DNA of 37,405 bases from contig LTDK01000091.1 of the NCBI GenBank assembly GCA_001642415.1, positions 1 to 37,405 on the forward strand, written 5' to 3'. Both the position numbers and the translations under genes were made by a program. Positions 1 through 9,254 of this stretch are shown piece after piece (the stretch's first letter is position 1; each line of letters starts with the position of its first letter). Below the pieces are notes generated by a model that did no database searches, was not told where the DNA came from, and worked only from the letters and a program-made list of their open reading frames with translations. Origin of the DNA: Nematocida ironsii. Its lineage: Eukaryota; Microsporidia.

Positions 1-91
1 GCAACAAACAATTAAGAAAATGTAAAAACAATATTAGCCCACTCGTATTATAATACTTATTATAATGCATACTACTACTCTTCTATTACTG
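1..91 (+). repeat. Terminal direct repeat, left copy
   Basis: Bases 1-91 are identical to bases 37315-37405, the very end of the window. The copy ends 28 bases short of the 3' end of the 5S rRNA gene. An exact end-to-end overlap of one fixed length is what a k-mer assembler emits when a contig closes on itself. It could also mark one unit of a tandem array. No telomere-like repeat is present at either end. Confidence 0.98.
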
Positions 92-114
92 TTTTCTTAA
101 GAGTGGGAAAGAAC

Positions 115-119
115 AAAAA
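115..119 (-). terminator. Pol III T-run terminator of the 5S rRNA gene
   Basis: On the minus strand a run of five T follows directly after the last paired base of the 5S rRNA. This is the normal RNA polymerase III termination signal and supports the 3' end chosen for the gene. Confidence 0.8.
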
Positions 120-233
120 GTGCAGCACTCTGTGTTCCCACGCGGTCTCCCATCGCAGTACTATCAAAGCTGTCACGCGCTTAACTTCAGAGATCGAACG
201 GGTTCTGGTGTGTACGCAGGCATATGGCCGCAC
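120..233 (-). rRNA. 5S ribosomal RNA
   Basis: Read on the minus strand, the segment has the conserved 5S landmarks in order: a GCGGCCAUA-type 5' end, GAUCUCUGAAGUUAAGC, AGUACUGCGAUGGGAGACC and GCGUGGGAA. The 5' GUGCGGC pairs with the 3' GCUGCAC to form helix I, which sets both ends at about 114 nt, slightly shorter than the usual 118-121. A T-run follows immediately. As a large-subunit rRNA it would be transcribed by Pol III from internal A, intermediate and C boxes, so the neighbouring mRNA genes should not affect it. It is the only housekeeping gene in the window. The ends may be off by a few bases. Confidence 0.95.
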
Positions 234-525
234 GTGTATATTTCACACCCACTGATTTTCTTTCCGTGCACATTCTATTCTACAATAATAAATTTCTTTT
301 ATTATTATTATAAGTAAATAATGTGGACTGGCCATGTTTTATTAAAAATAAATCTGTACACTAATTTTATTTTTGGATAAAATAAACAATTTTAATTCTG
401 TACTAACATTAAACTAAAAATAAAATCTATTTAATTTCTTAATACCCTATGTTCTATAGAAATGAAAATTAAAACACTCTTATTTATTGTGCATTACACC
501 ACAGGGCCAGTAATTATTATAATCA
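234..525. other. Spacer between 5S rRNA and gene A1
   Basis: About 290 bases of very AT-rich DNA. It is the 5' flank of the 5S gene and the 3' flank of gene A1, which ends at 526. It has an ATT/TAT-rich low-complexity tract around 285-320 and several AATAAA-like strings usable as A1 poly(A) signals. I see no supported gene. Confidence 0.6.
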
Positions 526-3318
526 TCAACACAGACTCTGGACAAACTTTAGAATGCAGAAATACTTGTTTGTTTTCGTGGATATATCGCCACTTCCATT
601 CAGCAGCTCTTCTTTGTTATCCTCCAGAAGAGCGCAGGTGCTCTTTGCAGCGGACTCAAGACACGTAGGCGGTATTAATACTTTGACACCTACTGTCAGA
701 CTGCCTGCATCTATGCAATCATATATGGCCATGGCAATCACTAGAGGAGTCTGCTCGCACCGCTGAACAATATGCATAATCCAGCCCAGAAATACATTGG
801 CTGCGCAGTAATCACCAGAAACCGATACACACTTTTTTACTGTGTACAGAAATGATGTTATCTCGTTTATCATGCCTTCCTCGGTCTCTGCCTTAGACGC
901 TCGCTCAATCACATTCTCACATAGATGGGCGCCTCCAAAGAACGCATACCGCTCAACTGACTGGCGCATTAGAGAACAGAGAGATTCACATGAGTGTGCG
1001 ATGGATAAAATAGATGAGTCAAATGAAAACAGAGGACGAACCAGCGCCCTTATGCCCGCAGCACTCTTATACACATCTAATAAATCCTCTGCATCATATT
1101 CTATCTTGCTGTAGTAGTACAGATAGTTCTCGTTGTAGATGCAGCTGCTCATAATCGCCTGTCTTACTCTTTTGTCATCTAACTTAACACTATATATAAG
1201 CCAGGAAGTGAACTGCACCATGTGGTCTGTCATAGCAAATGCTTTTCCGCTGGTGTGAATTAAAAATACTTCAATGATTTTAGACATGTATTGAATGTCC
1301 CGCAGACTGCCATATACTAGAAGACCATTCATAGCTTCGTAGCTACCGTTTAATAAAATGGAGTGTATTCTGCGGCTGTGCACACACTCTGTACCCAATA
1401 TGCGCGAAAGCCTGTCCATCTCATTGTCTATGTACTGACATATAATGTACTCGTTGTAGTTTTCTGGCACTGAATACGCCTTCTGCATTTTCTCTAGTTC
1501 TTGCTTATTCTGCATAACATCGAAGTTTTTGTCTTTGTTGGCACTTGAAGCAGAAGTAGAAGTAATAAAGGGTATTTCTATTTCAAGCTGCCTATAGCTA
1601 TGGAAAGGATACTCACTATATGTGATTACAATGGGGGTGTTACACTCAGTGAATATGTCTGCTCTACCACTCTCAGACTTTTCTATCTTAAAATGGCTGC
1701 ACTCCACTTTAATGTTCTTGTTCTCTGAGAGAGACTTAAATGCATTTTGTAAAACATCCTGTATTACTGCCTGATCTGGCTTTTCTACCAGGCCCTTCTT
1801 AATTATACCGCTTAGACAGGTAATCGCATGATCCAGCTCTTTATTAGTGCCTGCTAGACCTTTTATGGCATAGAGTATGTTTAGTAGGCCAAACTCAATT
1901 TGTTTCTTGTCCTCTGTATAGGAAATATTTGCACTTGCTGAATTATTTGCAGCGCGTACAACCTTGCACCAGTCATTATGCAGTGTGTAGGTGGTGGTGT
2001 ACACTGGATGCCAGTACTCAGTAAGAAACGCCTTTAGCTCGCTTAATGGGCTGGGTAGATGAGATGGATTGTGCCCGTTTATATAGTGGTTAAAAGTAAA
2101 ACAGAAGAATAGGTCAAGAAGGGTATGCTCGATATAGCTGTCCTCAGTCATGTCTACACACTCGCTGCTTCGGAGATATGAGGGAATGAATGAGCACGGC
2201 GCCTGCACACCTTTCACTAGAAAGGGAATGGAGGTTGGTTTGTCACTCCATATCGGGCGAATGCTGTGTATCTTATTAATATTCTCTGGCGCTGCATTTA
2301 ACAGTATATAGTTCTTCTCAATGAACAAAGAATAAAACACCTGAAACGCCTGAGACTCTACATCTGTTGCCTTTTGAGTATTGTCCTGATCCGGCAAGTA
2401 ATCATTGAGCATTTCATACACAACACGCACAAACTCTTCATACATCTCTGCACTGTCTATGTACTCAAAGAAGTATGACTGGATGAGAAACCTCGGATTA
2501 AATAAAAAGTTTCCAGTCAAGAAGTCCTCATGTGTTGTAGGGAGTAGATATTTCTTTGGCACCTTTAAAGAAGAGCCAGGCGCAGTGGCCTTGAAGAAGT
2601 CCACAATCTCTTCTGTACGCTTCTGATAGATAAAATCCTTCGGGTGGCTACTTCCGCACTTCAAAGACATATACAGGTTGATATGGAAGCCATTATCTTT
2701 TTTTTTCCTTAGCACCAGGCTTTTTCCTATCTTTGGATCGTTCTTTACATTAATTGGAAGGTTCACGCCCTCAGAGAGAAGAAAAAGAGCCGCCAGAATA
2801 CGGAGACTGATCTGACTGTCCATGTACGTTTGCAAAAGATGAAAGAATGAGCTGTAGCTAGAGGACTTTAAAAATATGCGATCATTTTCAAAATAAAACA
2901 TATTCTTCAGCTGCCTTGTGAAGTACTGCAGGTATGTAAGATTTTCCCCGTCCAGCGACACAGATGAATGCTTTTTGCGTGAGAATAGGCTAAAACCTTT
3001 TTCTTCATCTCCATCCTTTTCAAGGCGATTTGTCTCTTCTGCATATACGGAGTACCTCCATAGATTTTGTAGATAATCACACTTCCAGGCTATGTACATG
3101 TTCACAGGAGAGAGCCCCCCATTTGGATGTATTCCTAACAAGCTGCGCTTGTCTCCCACTTCCATATTCTGCACCTTTATTGCCTCTTCTATTCCTATCA
3201 CAGCACACACGCGGTGCAGTATTGCTAATAGTAGTAATATTATAATAGCATTCTTTTTCAATGTGTTTCTTATTATAAACTGTTTTCTACTCTTAAGTAG
3301 ATTGTATTTCTCTTTCAT
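526..3318 (-). CDS. Family A secreted or membrane protein A1 (930 aa)
   Basis: A full-length member of the multigene family that dominates the window. A basic N terminus (about 1-23) precedes a hydrophobic signal or anchor segment (about 24-40). Then come an HPNGGLSP box (64-71), an LLSEGVNLPI box (180-189), a lysine-rich strand, a VDFFK segment near 239, an FLTGNF..PRFLIQSYFFEYI box (266-287), a central SHLPSPLSELKAFL segment and a helical C-terminal region with VQFTSWLI and YNENYLYYY. No catalytic motif is visible. The Met start fits, because the hydrophobic segment sits at the same distance as in A2 and A4. The next minus-strand codons after the stop include TAA, so the end is secure. Membership in a Nematocida-type large gene family of host-exposed proteins is inference; the function is unknown. 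Confidence 0.9.
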   Translation of the reverse strand: MKEKYNLLKSRKQFIIRNTLKKNAIIILLLLAILHRVCAVIGIEEAIKVQNMEVGDKRSLLGIHPNGGLSPVNMYIAWKCDYLQNLWRYSVYAEETNRLEKDGDEEKGFSLFSRKKHSSVSLDGENLTYLQYFTRQLKNMFYFENDRIFLKSSSYSSFFHLLQTYMDSQISLRILAALFLLSEGVNLPINVKNDPKIGKSLVLRKKKDNGFHINLYMSLKCGSSHPKDFIYQKRTEEIVDFFKATAPGSSLKVPKKYLLPTTHEDFLTGNFLFNPRFLIQSYFFEYIDSAEMYEEFVRVVYEMLNDYLPDQDNTQKATDVESQAFQVFYSLFIEKNYILLNAAPENINKIHSIRPIWSDKPTSIPFLVKGVQAPCSFIPSYLRSSECVDMTEDSYIEHTLLDLFFCFTFNHYINGHNPSHLPSPLSELKAFLTEYWHPVYTTTYTLHNDWCKVVRAANNSASANISYTEDKKQIEFGLLNILYAIKGLAGTNKELDHAITCLSGIIKKGLVEKPDQAVIQDVLQNAFKSLSENKNIKVECSHFKIEKSESGRADIFTECNTPIVITYSEYPFHSYRQLEIEIPFITSTSASSANKDKNFDVMQNKQELEKMQKAYSVPENYNEYIICQYIDNEMDRLSRILGTECVHSRRIHSILLNGSYEAMNGLLVYGSLRDIQYMSKIIEVFLIHTSGKAFAMTDHMVQFTSWLIYSVKLDDKRVRQAIMSSCIYNENYLYYYSKIEYDAEDLLDVYKSAAGIRALVRPLFSFDSSILSIAHSCESLCSLMRQSVERYAFFGGAHLCENVIERASKAETEEGMINEITSFLYTVKKCVSVSGDYCAANVFLGWIMHIVQRCEQTPLVIAMAIYDCIDAGSLTVGVKVLIPPTCLESAAKSTCALLEDNKEELLNGSGDISTKTNKYFCILKFVQSLC

Positions 3319-3891
3319 ATCTGGATTAAATTAAAATTAAATTTCTTTTATATAATATATCTTAATAAATATTGATCAATAAAGCACTCAGACCCAAATA
3401 ACCTAAATAAAAATATAACTATATCTGCAGTAGTAGGGGAAGTAACAAGTGCATTTACTCTCTTGTACTTATTATAGACAGTTTACTGCGCCAATGAAAC
3501 TGTTTGTGTGCTTATAATATAGTGTATGCTCTTATTTTATTTTATTATTTCGAGTTATTTCTTATATGCATTATAGTAGATTAATGCATTAGTAGAAATA
3601 CTATGAAATTACTTTGACTAATATTAATGAGTAGAGGATAGAGAGATGTGCCCAAAGGCTATACCAGAATATCACAGATGTAATAAAATAGCAGTAAGAA
3701 CAACAACTACCACATAACACACCTATTATGGATAAATAAGAAATGCTCTAATACTAAAAGATATTTATTTATAAAATATACTCAAAATATTCCTTAACAA
3801 TTAGGAATGGTGCTAGATATAGGAACTAACTGTTTTACAAACAAATTATTTATACTGGCAGTGTATATGGCTAAGTATTAATTGTTTAAGA
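3319..3891. other. Spacer between A1 and pseudogene A2
   Basis: About 570 bases without a convincing ORF. Just upstream of A1 is an AATTTAATTTTAATTTAA leader. There is a degenerate copy of the CCCGAAAT motif on the minus strand near 3548-3559 (CTCGAAAT) and a hairpin with perfect 8-bp arms ATGCATTA/TAATGCAT at 3566-3573 and 3582-3589 with an 8-base loop. The rest is AT-rich and holds nothing I can name. Confidence 0.5.
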
Positions 3892-6800
3892 CTATGGCTG
3901 CTCTTTTATGGTGTACTTTTCAAACAGACATATTATTTCTTGGTGTTTCTTTTTGCATGCGTCGATATTTGTGCAATCATATAATTCTAACTTTTTCTTT
4001 TTTAAAAAGTTTATAACAGCACTCGCATTTTTGTGTGACAGATTGTCTCCCAAAACATCTTCAACTTTGCTTGAAATATCACTTGTCAGATTTATACGGT
4101 CATATATTAGCTTAATGTCCTCTATTTTATAAAGATAACTACGAGGAACTAGATTAAAAAATCAGCACAAATAAAAAGTAGTAAGGTTGTTGTCAACAGG
4201 AGAAGCTATTGCATCTGTTAGTTTTTGGTGGAAATAATTTAAAACATATATTCTGCAATATTTTTGTAGTTTTAAATCTGCCATGCCACCATCATCATCT
4301 TCCAGTGAAATACTGTTGAATTTGTGGCAGTGACTCCATTGCATGCATTTTAATTTATCATAGAGTTTAATTTCATGCATTATACTAGCAAGCATGTTTG
4401 CACTTGAAAATAAATAAAGTATTTCTGTGTCCTTACGGTAAACATCCATTAGAGACATATATGAACTAAGAATAGCAGAGCTCTTTATCTCCTTCACTTT
4501 AAGCAGAAACTCCACCATTGGATAGAGCCCTGCCAATGACAGCTCTGTCTTGGGCACAGTACACACATCATAATCAAGCTGTGGGTAGTATGCCTTATAG
4601 TTCTCGTTGTATGCACAGCCAGACAGAATGTGCTGTCTTGTCCTTAGTTTGTTCAATGGTGCACTTCCTATAAGATTAGAAGTGAACCGTACCATAGCAT
4701 CGTTGTTTTTCAAAGCTTGCCCACTGGTGCGTATTAGAAACTGCTTGACAAGATGTGACTTGTACTCTAGGTTGTCTAGACTCCCCCATAGCATTAAACG
4801 GTTTGGATTGTCACATTTTCTATTTGCTATTGCTTTTTTATTATACTTAAATGAATTCAATAAATCATTGAATCGGTTATTAAAGCTTTGATTAAAGAAT
4901 TGATTTATAATTGTTTTCGGATATGTGTCTATATTCATATAAACATCCTGAAGGATACTAGGTAGACATTCTGGAACTCTAGGGAAATATTTTGTTTCAC
5001 TATAGAATTGTCCAGTTTCTTTCAATCTTTTCTTTCTTATGGAAATTACTTTGGTGTAAATAGAGCAATTAGATATTCTAAATTTAATTCTACCCCACAC
5101 GCAGCCCATATTATATAAAACAATACCATTTAGGATCAAATACCCATTGATTGGCATATTTTCATCATTATCAAATGACTTAAAATCATCAAAGTTGGTT
5201 TCTACTTCTTTATTCCTGGAGAGAGAAGAAAATACTTTCTTTATGCTGTTTTCTAGGTTAACCCAGTCATTCATAGTATTCTTTTTAAGAAAGCTCTCTA
5301 TATAATCAATTGCGTTTTTTATTTCTAGGGTGCATCCTACTAGTCTAGACAGCGCGTATAACATACTTAGTATCCCAGTGCTATTTTTTGAACCGCTTTC
5401 AGAGCAGCCGTATTTAAAACCTAATGGATCAGATACAACTCTTCTCCACTCGCATTGCATAGTAAAACTTATACTTTCCACAGGATATTTGTACTTAGCA
5501 AAGAAGTCCTTGAGGTCTTTAGATGCATTTGGTAGATGATCTAGCTTGTATGTTTTAGTTGCAGAGTCAAAGGTAAAACAAAAGAACATAGCAAGAAGAA
5601 CAAAGTCCTGAGAATTATGGAAAGGTTGGCTATTTCGTCGGGTTACATCAAATCTTCCTTCCTTCGGAATATATGGAGATATAAATGCCAAATCTGGTGT
5701 GTCAATATAATTTATAAAATCTGTGTTCATATATTCATACTGCAATCCACTTAAAAAACATAAGTACGTATAATGGTAGTTTATATTTTTTGCTACAATT
5801 TGATTTTTTAGTACTTCTTCATCTATAAACAGGTTGCCAAATACTTCCTGTGCTCTATTTTCTGTCTCTGTGATTCGCATTTTGCTCTTATACTTTTTTG
5901 GCATTTGTTCAGTCAGTAATTCATATACAGCTTTTACAAACTCTTCATGCATCCCTACACTATTTATATATTCAAAGAAGTATGACTGTATGAGAAATTT
6001 TGGACTGTTCAAAAAATTACCTGTTAAGAACTCTTTATATGTAGTAGGAATCTGAAACTCATTCGGAACTTTTAAATAACAATCCGGATCTGTATTAACA
6101 AGACTCTTAAAGAAGTTCACTATCTCTTCTGTTTTCTTCTGGTATACTGGCTTTGCTGTATTATCCTCTTCTCCATTGTCCTTTATATTCATACTTAGGT
6201 TGATGTGGAATCCTCTATTTAGTTTTTTTCTTTTTTCTTCTGGTTCAGCAGCATTGCCCTATTCGGGTTCCTCTACCACATTCTTTTTTAGAACAAGTAT
6301 TTTATTTTCGGGATTCTTTTTCCTCTCTACTATTCTAATAGGAATATTTATCCCTTCAGAAAGAAGAAATAAAGAAGCAAGAACATATAAACTGTCTGAC
6401 TTGTCTTTATACTCTTTTAAGAACCGAGTGAACGAGTCAGGATTAGTTGACTCAATAGGCAATTGTATACCTTCTGATGGGAACATATTAATTAATTGCT
6501 GTGCAAATACCTGTAAATACTTATTCTTCTCTTTATCTTCATCTATATTATTGTGCACTTTCCACTTCTGTAGATTTATACAATGATCACCAATATATTT
6601 ACTTTCTGTAGATTTGGTTTTTTTCTTCAGATGCCACTCTCTATATGTACCATGCCAGTACATTCGGAAGTTGTGCATGAAATTACATAAATAAGACATA
6701 TAATGTGTGCTTGGCGAAAGCCCACCGTCTGGGTGTATCATTAAGTTGTTCTTTAATTTTATTTTAATAGCTAAATCTACACCCTTATGGTTCAAGAAAG

Positions 6801-6915
6801 CGCATACACTGTGTATCATCAGAAATAGTAGCGTTATTACAAGTATATTATTCTTTAATGCATTTCTTGTTATAGATATATTATTCTTATTTAGTATATT
6901 GCTTCTACCTTTCAT
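3892..6915 (-). pseudogene. Family A pseudogene A2, two in-frame stop codons
   Basis: One reading frame of 1008 codons runs across this span without a frameshift, interrupted by TAG at 6259-6261 and TGA at 4162-4164. The 218-codon N-terminal part holds the hydrophobic segment (about 23-39), HPDGGLSP and FLLSEGINIPI boxes. The 676-codon middle part holds VNFFKS, FLTGNFLNSPKFLIQSYFFEYI, HLPNASKDLKDFF, VRFTSNLIGS and YNENY boxes. The last 89 codons match the C-terminal end of A4 (LFEKY). The 22 codons between 6193 and 6258 also align with A4, so both stops fall inside homologous sequence. It may be a young pseudogene, a strain-specific null allele or a readthrough gene. A sequencing error at two separate stops is less likely. 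Confidence 0.88.
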
Positions 6916-7198
6916 ATTTAAATTATTTTTTTATACTTTAAAATAGAATTAATATTAAACCTTCACTCTTTTAATATTGAATTTACATCAATTAAATAAA
7001 TTATCTTAAGTATCGACTAACAATTCGGTCGATGTACTTCTTGGGAGGAAGTTGTCCAAACACGCATGGAGGACAATATTTCGGAACTATCTCAAAACTA
7101 TGGCCCAACGCGTGATCTGTAGCGTGAGTATTACCTGTGTGGTGGCACTATATCTCAATGGAATAATAGCATTGAGAAGTAAATATGTAAGGGCCTAC
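6916..7198. other. Spacer with a small + strand ORF candidate
   Basis: This is the 5' flank of A2 followed by a GC-richer patch starting near 7020. A + strand frame with an ATG at 7100 encodes about 61 aa, ending at 7285, with a hydrophobic stretch VICSVSITCVVALYL close to its N terminus, like a short secreted or membrane peptide. Its last third lies inside the repeated element R1, so part of the frame may be fortuitous. I do not call it a gene with confidence. Confidence 0.3.
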
Positions 7199-7307
7199 TT
7201 TATAAGCTATGCTTCTTTATCTCTGGTAGTCAAAGACATTAACTTGTTAACGGCTGCCCTAGAGGCCCCTCGAACCTTATATTAATAAACTGACTTCATT
7301 AAAAAAA
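7199..7307 (+). repeat. Short repeated element, copy R1 (internally deleted)
   Basis: The sequence from the TTTATAAGC box through AGTCAAAGACATTAACTTG, GCTGCCCTAGAGGC, CCTCGAACCTTATATTAATAAACTG and an A-run aligns with copy R3 at 34437-34610, but the central 60-odd bases are missing. It has a TATA-like box at the left and AATAAA (7284-7289) at the right, which suggests a short Pol II transcription unit on the + strand. Product unknown. Confidence 0.65.
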
Positions 7308-7308
7308 T

Positions 7309-7436
7309 TAACAGCCGCTCTAGAGGCATAAGAAACTGCTTAGAAATTATAGGAAGAGTGCGCGTGGTGCCTGATAACTATCTGCTTGAGGCCTCTCAAA
7401 TCTCATATTAATAAACTGCTTTAAGCTAAAAAATTC
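7309..7436 (+). repeat. Short repeated element, copy R2
   Basis: It aligns over about 115 bases with R3 (34480-34600), including the central part that R1 lacks, and follows R1 directly. Left CTCTAGAGGC and right GAGGCCTCT can pair as AGAGGC/GCCTCT and enclose a loop of about 75 bases. R3 has a GGGC/GCCC pair at the same place. It ends with AATAAA at 7410-7415. A structured short RNA is one reading, a decayed mobile element another. Confidence 0.6.
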
Positions 7437-7512
7437 ATATTTATAAGGAAGAAAAAAGGCCCAGCCCATATAAATATATAATAACAGCCTAATTTTAATC
7501 AAATAGACAAAT

Positions 7513-8742
7513 TTGTGTTTAATTTGTGATCAAATAGCAATATATAAGAACTTTAATGTGAATAAAACAAAGATTAATTTCGGGTTATATTCTACACCAA
7601 AAACAACTACAGAAACGCTGAGCAATCTTAAGAAAATAATAGATATATACCAAGTAAAATTAACTAAATTTATTGGAGGAATATTTAATGAAATAGAAAA
7701 ATTTGGTATGGCATTGCCTAAATTCAACGTAAATAATGAATATCTAGATATTGCTTCTGCAGACATGCCCGTTTTATTAGATTTAAGAAATAGCGATGAA
7801 ATTACCACCAAATTAACAATAAGTCACCTTAAAAATATATGGAAGTTCACAAATAAGTGCTTTATATATCAACTGTCTGATGTCTTTAAATTTATTGAAA
7901 ATCTTTCAAATATAGAAACATTGTATGGTGGTTTAAAATATTTAAAGGATTATTTGCATGGATATACAGATGAGCATATACGTGAGGGAAAAGAGTGTTT
8001 TAACAAAATATACTCTATAATTGAAAATGCAAAAATTAGAATTGCCAATGTTGACGTATCCAATGATAATATATATGAGATCAATGATGAATTTGAAGAA
8101 ATATGGTATTTAGTAAAAAGCGCAATGAATCTACTGAATTTAGTTATAATGAGCTTTAAAGACAAGCTAGAGGATTTACAAGGATACACTGCGATAACTA
8201 AGAATGCAGGTCTGTCTAATCCGTTACAAAATGCGAATAATGATTTCTACAACGCAGTAGATGACGACCTAGAAAGCTATGTAGATTATATATGGAAAAT
8301 AGCCAAGTATGCAGTTGAACATATAGGATTAACAGATAAAGAAATGGACTTAGATGAAATATCATACAATATAGCTTTAATACAAAAGCTGGCTCTTTCT
8401 TCGGTAGCAAATTACACATTACCTACCACCACAGAGTATATGCCTCCTATCACCACAGAAAAGACACTACTCCCTCCTACCACCACAGAAAAGACATCAC
8501 TGCCTTCTACCAGTACGGATTACATATCATCTACCATTGCAGAGGATATGTCTTCTACCATTTCAAATTACATACCACCTACCACTACAGAAAAGACACG
8601 ACTGCCTCCTACCAATACTATAAAAAAAGCAGCATTTACTCCTACTTATATCAACAGAGCAAGCCAAATAACATTCAACATGCTTCTAGCCATCTCTGCT
8701 GCTGGCGCCTGTGTCCTTCAAAAGATCTTTTTTCTTAGATAG
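7513..8742 (+). CDS. Mucin-stalk surface protein, possibly 5' truncated (about 409 aa, no ATG)
   Basis: This is the only long + strand gene. Residues about 1-295 are a helical, Asn/Ile/Lys-rich domain. Residues about 300-375 are a Thr/Pro-rich stalk of imperfect TTTEKT repeats, a likely O-glycosylated mucin-like region. The last 20 or so residues (ITFNMLLAISAAGACVLQKI) are hydrophobic, like a GPI-attachment signal or a C-terminal anchor. The frame opens after a TAG at 7504-7506 with TTG at 7513; the first ATG is about 65 codons in and has no signal peptide behind it. A surface protein should have one, so the 5' end is probably lost or displaced by the R1/R2 repeats just upstream. A TATA-like box lies near 7470. 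It is unrelated to its neighbours. Confidence 0.7.
   Translation: MCLICDQIAIYKNFNVNKTKINFGLYSTPKTTTETLSNLKKIIDIYQVKLTKFIGGIFNEIEKFGMALPKFNVNNEYLDIASADMPVLLDLRNSDEITTKLTISHLKNIWKFTNKCFIYQLSDVFKFIENLSNIETLYGGLKYLKDYLHGYTDEHIREGKECFNKIYSIIENAKIRIANVDVSNDNIYEINDEFEEIWYLVKSAMNLLNLVIMSFKDKLEDLQGYTAITKNAGLSNPLQNANNDFYNAVDDDLESYVDYIWKIAKYAVEHIGLTDKEMDLDEISYNIALIQKLALSSVANYTLPTTTEYMPPITTEKTLLPPTTTEKTSLPSTSTDYISSTIAEDMSSTISNYIPPTTTEKTRLPPTNTIKKAAFTPTYINRASQITFNMLLAISAAGACVLQKIFFLR
8421..8618 (+). repeat. Coding minisatellite, 24-30 bp units (TTTEKT)
   Basis: About seven imperfect units starting CCTACCACCACAGAAAAGAC or a variant, in frame within the surface-protein gene. Unit lengths of 24 to 30 bases keep the frame. 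The units encode Thr/Pro/Glu/Lys repeats forming the stalk. Copy number probably varies between strains through slippage or unequal crossing over. Confidence 0.85.
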
Positions 8743-8930
8743 TTAACTTGCTGCATTGAGAAATACTCCCTTTGCCAGAACAAAACTATTAATTAAAAAC
8801 GCACTCCACCTAGTATCTTAATTACTTTATTTAAATAAATTAATTTATTCTAATGTTCTCTCTCTTAACCATCCAAGCACAATATAACCCAAAATAAAAC
8901 TCGCATGGATTGAATCTCTTTTGCTATCAT

Positions 8931-8952
8931 ATAACCCGAAATAACCCGAAAT
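8931..8952 (+). promoter_or_regulatory. ATAACCCGAAAT motif, tandem double copy
   Basis: ATAACCCGAA is immediately repeated as ATAACCCGAAATTC. The same 12-mer recurs in most spacers of the window. CCC- or GGG-like signals upstream of genes are known in microsporidia, but no + strand gene follows this copy. Confidence 0.5.
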
Positions 8953-8957
8953 TCTGG

Positions 8958-9037
8958 GCACAAGTAAATACTTTACTATGGCCCCTTCTCATGTTTGATC
9001 TATCTTATTAGGTAGGGATTCATTTCTTTACTTGTGC
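8958..9037. repeat. 80-bp element with 11-bp perfect inverted ends
   Basis: GCACAAGTAAA at 8958-8968 is the exact reverse complement of TTTACTTGTGC at 9027-9037. The interior of about 58 bases is GC-richer than the flanks. It could be a MITE-like insertion, a hairpin transcription terminator or a chance structure. No second copy is seen in the window. Confidence 0.45.
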
Positions 9038-9254
9038 TGTTCAACAGAAATATATTCTATTTGTTTTTAATACTTTCTTTCTTCCTTTTGGATTATTTTA
9101 TTTTTAAATATAGACATCGTGCAAATAAACTGTTCATATAATATTAGTAACACCGTATACGCCATTTCTAATAAAAAAATAGAAAATTATATGATAGTAT
9201 AATTAGCCAGTAGTTTATGCCTTTAATAATGTAAAATACAAACTAGCATGACCA

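Larger units (their letters stand above)
8743..9254. other. Convergent spacer between the surface-protein gene and B1
   Basis: About 510 bases between two converging genes. It holds the double CCCGAA motif (8931-8952) and an 80-base inverted-repeat element (8958-9037), both listed separately. The remainder is AT-rich with AATAAA-like strings on both strands that could end either transcript. I see no ORF with support. Confidence 0.5.

Noticed and set aside
4162..6915. Two separate genes (676 and 218 codons) instead of one broken gene
   Set aside because: Both pieces plus the 22 codons between and the 89 after them are in one frame and align in order with A4, so one interrupted gene is the simpler reading.
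7226..7290. Possible tRNA, from TCGAACC in repeat R1 and the matching part of R3
   Set aside because: The T-loop-like string has no complementary T-stem, and no acceptor, D or anticodon arm can be drawn on either strand.
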